The position numbers and the translations under genes are program-made. Shown here in pieces: positions 57,511-64,000 of a DNA stretch of 64,000 bases. Location: NCBI RefSeq assembly GCF_016808095.1, contig NC_068970.1:11576501-11640500 (forward strand), read 5' to 3'. The notes beneath the pieces are model-generated. The model saw only the letters and a list, made by a program, of their open reading frames with translations. It was not told where the DNA came from and did not search any database. The stretch is from Vigna angularis (taxonomy: Eukaryota; Streptophyta; Magnoliopsida; Fabales; Fabaceae). Numbering within the stretch: position 1 is the first letter of the stretch; the number at the start of each line of letters is the position of its first letter.

Positions 57511-60364
57511 CTACACCATAACAGGCTCGAAGATCATAATCTTCAATGATCAAGTATTGCTCTTACATGGACAAACACCGAATGATACATGTACCTTCTA
57601 CTACTAATACGAGACACTAGGCTGTTCCAAATCAACCACATAAGAATGATAGTGAATGGAAACATAATAAAACGAGAGAGACTACAACCATTCCAAAAAG
57701 AAATCTACCGCCTTTCCTCCACAAACAACAGATATCCATAGCAAGCAAGTTTTCACTGCAAATGCCAAAGCCTCTCATACTCATGTAGTGCCTGTTTACA
57801 AGAACTCCCACTCCAAATGTTTAGCCAGAAAAATAATTGCGAAGAAAATAAAAAATGCAAAGGTAATAGAACCTAAAGTTTCCGTGGAAATCCAACCACT
57901 GCTTCCCAAACCTTCCCACCACCCACCATTTGCATACCCTCCACCAACATCATTTTAGTTTCCCTGTAAAGCCCTTGCATACAAAAATATATAATTAATC
58001 TGGGTAGAAGATAAAGGAGCTAATCAATAAGATCAAAACACAAATTCAGGAATTAAAATTCCAAAGGAGAAGCTTCCAAAACAGGCTCGATGTTCATAAT
58101 GTTCAGCATTATTGATCTTGCACCATGGCCAGAACATGTACCTTCCTACAACCAATAAAAGAGACTAAAGCCCTTCCAACTCAAGGAGAAAAAAAAATAG
58201 TAAATGAGACCGTAATAAAACATGAAGCTTTGTAGTAAGTTAAATAATCTAAACCTACTGCATCCAGATCCAATCTTCATCACTGCAACATGAATGGAAG
58301 AACATAGTCAAAATCAACAGCTAACTGTCACAACACAAATGTCCAGTGAACATGTACCTTCCTACAACCAATAAGAGAGACTTAAGCCACTTGAGAAGAC
58401 TAGAAAAATAGTAAATGAGAATGCAATAAAACATAAAGCGTTGCAGTAAGTTAAATAATCAACACCTACTGCATGCACGATCCAATAGACATCCTCTTCA
58501 CTGCTAGAGTAGAAGAAGATAATCAAAATCAACAGAGTCAACTGCCCAACAACCCAAATGTCAAAGCCTCTCACTTATAGAGTGTCTACTTTCAAGATCT
58601 CCCATTCCACAAGTTTAGTTTTGAAAAATAACACCAATGAAAATAATGAATGCAAAGATAATAAAACAAAACGTTTCACCGAGCTTCTTCCATTGTTACC
58701 ATACACTGTTTCCGAAGTTGCCTACCACCCACCATTTGCATGCCCTGCTCCCACTTCATTTCTTAGTTTTCTTGGTAAAGCCCATCGACTAACTATAATT
58801 AATATAGTAGAAGACGAAGGACCTACATGGTAAGATAAATAAACAAATACAATAATTAAAAATCAATGGAGAAGTTTCCAAAACAACCTCGATCATCATA
58901 ATGTTACAGCGATCAATTATTGCTCTTGCATAGACAAACACCATGGCCGAAACATGTACCTCCCCTACAACCATCAAGAGAGACTAAAGCCACCAACTTC
59001 AACAGACAAGAAAAATAGTACATGAGAACATAATGAAACATAAAGCTTTGAAGTAATTAAAATAATCTACAGCTACTCCATCGATCCAATATCCTCTTAA
59101 CTGCAAAGTGAGTAGAAGAAGATAATCAAAATCAACAGCCAACGGTCCAGCAACACAAATCTCAAAGCCTGTCACTTATAAACTATCTACATTCAAGATC
59201 TCCCACTCCACAAGTTTAGTTTAAAGAATAACGGCAATGAACATAATGAATTCAAAAATAATAACACCTATAGTTCACCGGATCTCCATCCACTGTTACC
59301 AAAACCTGCCCACCACCTACTATTTGCACATCATGCACACATTTCTATTCTTAGTTTCCCTGTAAAGCATATCAATTCAAGAAAACAATAATCAATTTGG
59401 GCAGAAGATGGACCAACACCATAAGATGAGTCAACAAATTCAGGAACCAAAAAACTAATTGAGAAACTTCCATAGCAGGCTCGACCATCGTAATGTTCAG
59501 TGACATGCTTAGACAAACACCATGGTCGATACATGTACCTTCCTACAACCAATAAGTTTCCCTGTAAAGCCCATGTATTCAAGAAAACTATATTAATTTG
59601 GATAGAAGATGAATGACCTAGATGATAAGATGATAAACAAATTCAAGAATTAAAAAAACAATGGAGGAATTTCCATGACAGACTCGTTGACCATAATGTC
59701 CAGTGATCAAGTATTGCTCCTGTTTAAAGAAACACCATGGCCAAAACATGTACCTTCCTACAACCAGTAAGAGAGACTAAAGCCACTCAAACAGACAAGA
59801 AAAATAGTAAATGAGAACGTAATAAAACATAAATGAAGTAAGTTAAATAATCTAGACATACTGCATCTATGATCCAATAGACATCCTCTTCACTGCCAAG
59901 AGGAGAACGAAAAGATAATCAAAATCAACAGTCAACGGTTCAACAACCCAAATGTCAGACTCTCACTTATAGAGTGCCTACTTTCAAGATCTCCCATTCC
60001 ACAAGTTTAGTTTAAAAAATAACGTCAATGACAAATAGTGAATGAAAATATTATAAACAAAGGGTTTCACCGGAACTCCATCCACTGTTACCAAAACTTC
60101 CAACCACCCACCATTTCTTAGTTTCCTTATAAAGCCCATAAATTCAAGAAAACTATAAAGCCCATATATTCAAGAAAACTATAATCAATCAGGGTTAGAA
60201 AATGAAGGACCTAGATGATAGGATGAATAAACAAATACAATAATTAAAAACCAATGGAGAAATTTCCATGAGAGGCTATTGCTTAGAGAAACACAATGGC
60301 TGACACATGTACCTTATTACAGCCAATAAGAGAGACATCAACAATCTCAACTCAAGCAAACGAG

Positions 60365-60459
60365 TGAAATTGGAGAGTTGGGTGACTTTCGATGGAGTTT
60401 GAGGGCTGCCGTCATCTCGAGTCACTTGAGTCGTAGTCGTTGAGTTTCTGTGGCGCCAT
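60365..60459 (-). pseudogene. CMR1 first-exon fragment (copy 3)
   Basis: Homologous to exon 1 of the intact CMR1 gene from the ATG (60457-60459) to within 13 bp of the exon end, where family R sequence (ACTCAAGCAAACGAG) takes over. Internal deletions shift the frame, and a stop arises after about 15 codons. The exon 1 donor and all later exons are absent. Confidence 0.9.
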
Positions 60460-60540
60460 TGAAGAGAGAGAAAGTCAGGGATTTAGTTTTCAAATCACTC
60501 TGTTGTGTTTCTTCCCTTCACTGTTTACCGTTTTATATAT

Positions 60541-60580
60541 ATAGGAGAGGGTTTTGGGCGCCAACTCATTTGGCGGGAAA
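60541..60580 (-). promoter_or_regulatory. E2F-type sites and TATA region of CMR1 fragment copy 3
   Basis: TTTGGCGGGAAA at 60569-60580, the GGGCGCCAA site at about 60556-60564 and a TATATATA stretch just below are all kept as in the intact gene. If active, transcription would run on the minus strand through the exon fragment into family R repeats. Confidence 0.72.
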
Positions 60581-60638
60581 TTATACAAAATATTTATAAG
60601 CTGTCAAATTCATACTAAGCCACTATGTTGCACTTTTA

Positions 60639-61558
60639 CAAATCTATTTATCATGGGACAACTCAAAATATACCCATATGGAATTAGCAAAGTGAAACAA
60701 GAAAATCAAAGTGCAATTCGAGAATTCCATTTGGGACAACTCAAAATATACCCTTATGAACTTGCACTGTGAACCAAAAACAATCAAAGTGCAATTCGAC
60801 AGTTCCATTTAGGGTGTATGCCCACCTCAAGTTATAAGGCTATCAAAATTGCAACCACACCATCAACTCGAATATATAGAGTGAATAAAACAATATATCT
60901 GTAAACTGTCAAATTCATACAAAGCTCAAAAGCAATCTTTGTTACCCATAAATTAAATATAAAGTCCAATTATAATCCGTCAATTCCATCCAAAATGAGA
61001 CTCACAAACCGTCATTTTTTCCACTGATAATTAAAAATTATCGTCGCAGAAAACGATTCAAAGTGTTAACTCATATACTCATCCATTGTCTTGCAATTGG
61101 ACAAATCTATTTATGATGGGACAACTCAAAATATACCATATCGAATTTGCACAGTGATACAAGAAAATCAAAGTGCAATTCGAGAACTCCATGTGGGACA
61201 AGTCAAAATATAGCCTTCCGAAACTTGCATTGTGAACCAAAAATATCAAAAAGCTATTCGACAACTCCATTTCCATTTAGGGTGTATGCCCAACTCAAGT
61301 TATAGGGCTTTCCAAATTGCAACCACACATAGAATGAATAAAATAATATATCAACATGATGTCAAAATCATACGAAGCTCAAAAGCAATCTTTGTTACCC
61401 AAAATTCAGTATAAAGCACAATTGTAACCCGTCAATTGTTCACAAAAAGAGGCTCAAAAACCGTCATTGTTCCTATGATAATTAAAAAATTTCATTGCAA
61501 AAAATGATTAAAAGTGTTTACTCGAATATACTCATTCATTATCTTGACTATGATTAAA
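60639..61558. repeat. Tandem pair of about 460-bp units
   Basis: Copies 60639-61100 and 61101-61558. Shared landmarks are ACAAATCTATTTAT(C/G)ATGGG, CAAAGTGCAATTCGA, TTTAGGGTGTATGCCCA, TTGCAACCACAC, CAAAAGCAATCTTTGTTACC and AACCGTCATT. Within each unit the AAAGTGCAATTCGA portion is itself partly doubled. It lies between the two CMR1 fragments and is unrelated to family R. Confidence 0.85.
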
Positions 61559-61902
61559 TATGTCAAATTGTGCTCCCTTAGTCTCAATCTGGATGCACAC
61601 AAATGTTACACAACTATCATTTCACATGCATCCTCTTAATACATCTTTTGGGCTGAAGAAATAGCCACACGGAATAAAGCATTCATCTTGCAACTATATT
61701 ATAAGCAACAACTCAAATGTAAGCATCTAAAATTTGCACTCTGAATAAAATGAATTTTATAGGGCTTTCAAAATTTGAGGCACAATATTAACTCAGATTT
61801 AAAATTGGAGGGACACTCTAATCTTAGTTTTATAGTGTGATAAAACCATATATATATGTAGGTTGTCAAGTCAATATAAGGTTCGAAAACATATTTGTAT
61901 TG
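61559..61902. other. Spacer between the 460-bp repeats and the second composite
   Basis: AT-rich; weak similarity to the end of the 460-bp units (REPEATED GGTTGTCAAGTC / CTGTCAAATTC-like pieces). No gene seen. Confidence 0.45.
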
Positions 61903-62230
61903 TTAGTTTAAAAAATAACAGCAATGACAAATAGTGAATGAAAATATTATAAACAAAGGGTTTCACCGGAACTCCATCCACTGTTACCAAAACTTCCAAC
62001 CACCCACCATTTCTTAGTTTCCTTATAAAGCCCATAAATTCAAGAAAACTATAATCAATCTGGGTTAGAAAATGAAGGACCTAGATGATAGGATGAATAA
62101 ATACAATAATTAAAAACCAATGGAGAAATTTCCATGAGAGGCTATTGCTTAGAGAAACACAATGGCTGACACATGTACCTTCCTACAGCCAATAAGAGAG
62201 ACATCAACAATCTCAACTCAAGCAAATGAG

Positions 62231-62345
62231 TGAAATTGGAGAGTTGGGTGACTTTCGATGGAGTTTGAGGGCTGCCATCATCTCATCGTTGCAGCGAATG
62301 TTCTCAAGTCGCTTGAGTGTAGTCGTTGAGTTTCTGTGGCGCCAT
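62231..62345 (-). pseudogene. CMR1 first-exon fragment (copy 4)
   Basis: Exon 1 homology from the ATG (62343-62345) leftward to 62231, where it joins family R sequence at the same base as copy 3. It keeps more of the exon (the CATCTCATCGTTGCAGCGAA part), but a small deletion early on causes a frameshift and a stop after 13 codons. Confidence 0.9.
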
Positions 62346-62424
62346 TGAAGAGAGAGAAAGTCAGGGATTTAGTTTTCAAATCACTCTGTTGTGTTTCTTC
62401 CCTTCACTGTTTACCGTTTATATA

Positions 62425-62465
62425 TATAGGAGAGGGTTTTGGGCGCCAACTCATTTGGCGGGAAA
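62425..62465 (-). promoter_or_regulatory. E2F-type sites and TATA region of CMR1 fragment copy 4
   Basis: TTTGGCGGGAAA at 62454-62465 with the adjacent GGGCGCCAA site and a TATATATA stretch, as in the intact gene. Confidence 0.72.
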
Positions 62466-63100
62466 TTATAGAATGTAATAAATAGTTTATTACATTTCTT
62501 TGTCTTTAAGTTAATACGAACGTAACTTCTCAGTTTCAAAATTCAAACCCATTTTATTAAATTTGTTTGAATGTTAACTTTTATTCTAAATTGAATCAGA
62601 TTAATATTCCTGATTGGTTTTATTCGTGGGATATGTGACTCATTTTTCAGCAACTTTAACTAATCTTTTTTATATTATTAATTATTTTGTATCAAATTTT
62701 AAACATAATTACATGTTTTCACAACTTTTATTATTATTATATAGTTCATGTGAATCAGTTACAATAAAATAAATTGTTTGTGAGATTACATATAAAATTT
62801 AAATAAATAATATATATTGTTTTTATATATAATTTTATTAATTTAATAAAAAATATTAGGATTAACTTATTCTAACGACTAGAAAATAGTTAAAGGATAA
62901 AAATTATATTTAAAAATCAGATTTGATTATTTTTATTTATAAAAATCGAGTCTATAAATAGAATCACCCGTTAATAAAGTTTTATTTTTTAAAAGATTAT
63001 CATTCTTTTAAAATTATTTATTTAAATTTTTATAACTTTTCTCTAAATTTAGTAGCTTCAATTATATATGATCAATTTTTTAGTAAGTTAATCTTTTATG
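62466..63100. repeat. Duplicated CMR1 upstream region (copy 4)
   Basis: Matches 44654-45300 through the AATAAATAGTTTATTACATT, GACTCATTTTTC and AATAAATTGTT landmarks with scattered substitutions and small indels. It shows the MITE-free state of the site that carries the MITE in copy 1. Confidence 0.8.
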
Positions 63101-64000
63101 CTTTTCTTTGATTACTTAAAAAAGAAAACTTGCACGTAACTTTTAAGAGCTCGAGATAAATATTTATTAAGTTATGATGAATATGTATGATGGGTGAATC
63201 TACGTCATAACATATCAAATTGGTTAATTGATGCTTCGTGAAAATAATTAAAGTCAAACTATACACATTTGATGTAAGAGAAAAATAAATTAGTTTAGAA
63301 ACTTTTTAAATATGCAATGTTGATAGGTAATGTCTTAGGGCCTCCAGGCATTGATATCAGTGAGATTTAGAGGTTTTGGGTGCTACCATTGGGCATCAAT
63401 TTTTTTATGTGAGCGTTAATTGGAACATAATCATTTGTTTTATTTTCATCTGGCACGCCTTATTTCTATCAGGCAAGCTTCCTCCAAGAATGACTTGCTC
63501 AACAAATATCTGAACGAAAACTGATTAAAGATTTTTTCATTGTTATACTCCTTATATCCCATGTGGAGTTTTTTTTTTTTTTTTTATATTTTCAGGGTTA
63601 CTGCTTCTTTCTTGTTTTGATGGTTGAATATTGTGCTAGATGGACAACAAGGAAATGATTGATGGAAGTACTTTAATAGATATATCCTATATGCGAAAGT
63701 TTGATTTTGATCAGTCATACAAAAATCTTTATCTTTTCGAGAAACTATGGAGACAAGCTCTCAAAGTAATATATAAGTACTTAGTAAATAAAATTACAAT
63801 CATAATTTTTAGGATAAAAGAGGGATGAAAAGGAGAAACGTGAAGATGAAAAAGGATATTTATACACTTTTTTTAAAAGAAGTCAAAAGGTGAAAAGATA
63901 TTCAATTTTATTAGATTTTAAAAAGTTGAGGATAAAGAATCTTTGGAAAAAAGAAAGCTAAACATCAATATAACAAACTACAATAGAAGAGTAAAACAAA
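63101..64000. other. Right-end stretch, no gene supported
   Basis: AT-rich. A short frame at 63640-63828 (+) of 62 codons begins with an ATG but has no recognised domain. No repeat family could be assigned. Confidence 0.5.

Larger units (their letters stand above)
49320..60360. repeat. Unrecognised degenerate repeat family (family R), array of 0.6-0.8 kb units
   Basis: The same ordered landmarks recur many times in one direction: ACCACCCACCATTTGCA, a GTAAAGCCCAT-like element, (T)AATCTGGGTAGAAGATGAA, CCATGGCCGAAACATG, TACCTTCCTACAACC, AGAGAGACTAAAGCC, ATCCAATAGACATCC and AAGATCTCCCACTCCA. The first landmark occurs near 49683, 50312, 53437, 54022, 56030, 57912, 58722, 59307 and 60107. Intervals are near 585 or 800 bp where units adjoin. 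No ORF is kept between units and no transposon protein is seen. The array is interrupted by the solo LTR at 50474-51726 and the element at 51995-53093. Shortened units occur near 54170-54360 and 59540-59600. Confidence 0.8.
60007..60590. repeat. Direct duplication, copy 1 (repeat unit plus CMR1 promoter fragment)
   Basis: Nearly identical to 61903-62472. Each copy joins a family R half-unit to a CMR1 first-exon fragment and its promoter. The close match of the pair compared with other family R units shows a late duplication of this composite. Confidence 0.88.
61903..62472. repeat. Direct duplication, copy 2
   Basis: Second copy of the composite at 60007-60590. Unlike copy 1 it continues rightward into the full duplicated CMR1 upstream region (62466-63100), so it is probably the parent of copy 1. 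Confidence 0.88.

Noticed and set aside
63300..63830. Possible gene at the right end (LGPPGIDI... and MDNKEMIDG... stretches)
   Set aside because: Short frames broken by stops with no domain that I recognise. Evidence is insufficient.

Overview
The window is plant nuclear DNA. It is AT-rich, its genes are split by many GT-AG introns, and it is full of LTR retrotransposons, solo LTRs and DNA transposons. The gene set (DCL4, MCM5 and a WDR76/CMR1-type WD40 protein) is dicot-like. The repeat style suggests a legume such as bean, cowpea or soybean, but that is an inference and not proven by the sequence.

Layout. 70-12054 (+): C-terminal 16 exons of a Dicer-like 4 gene whose 5' part lies outside the window; one intron holds a Ty1/copia relic and a strong hairpin. 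12055-16251: AT-rich spacer with tandem repeats and a long (AT)n tract. 16252-20815: a complete, apparently very young Ty1/copia element on the minus strand, with 177-bp LTRs that differ at one base, a perfect GTAAG target duplication and an unbroken 1358-residue gag-pol. 22093-27333 (+): an 18-exon MCM5 gene with three E2F-type sites in its promoter. 28985-32248: decayed Ty3/gypsy and Ty1/copia relics joined end to end, the second cutting off the 3' end of a CMR1 pseudogene (32249-34526, -). 36248-36881: a MITE. 37011-39760: a solo LTR carrying a CACTA transposon (37340-38888) that has captured a cytochrome P450 (CYP82-like) fragment. 42064-44537 (-): an intact 482-residue CMR1/WDR76 gene. 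45484-47930: a 2.4-kb solo LTR rich in internal tandem repeats. 48-60 kb: a copia relic followed by about 11 kb of a degenerate 0.6-0.8 kb repeat family that I do not recognise, interrupted by a second copy of the 1.25-kb solo LTR and a short gag-bearing LTR element. 60.0-63.1 kb: two further 5' fragments of the CMR1 gene (first exon plus promoter), each joined to the repeat family.

Functional themes. DCL4 makes 21-nt siRNAs from long dsRNA and is the only silencing gene here. MCM5 (replicative helicase) and CMR1 (DNA-damage/replication-associated WD40 protein) are separate transcription units that share E2F-type promoter sites, consistent with S-phase expression. The E2F element TTTGGCGGGAAA is kept in all four CMR1 promoter copies although three of the four attached genes are broken. 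The right half of the window is shaped by duplication of the CMR1 5' region, nested transposition and repeat expansion.

Exon limits were placed by hand from splice sites, reading-frame continuity and family knowledge. Summed exon lengths are in frame for DCL4 (1261 whole codons including stop), MCM5 (736 codons) and CMR1 (483 codons).
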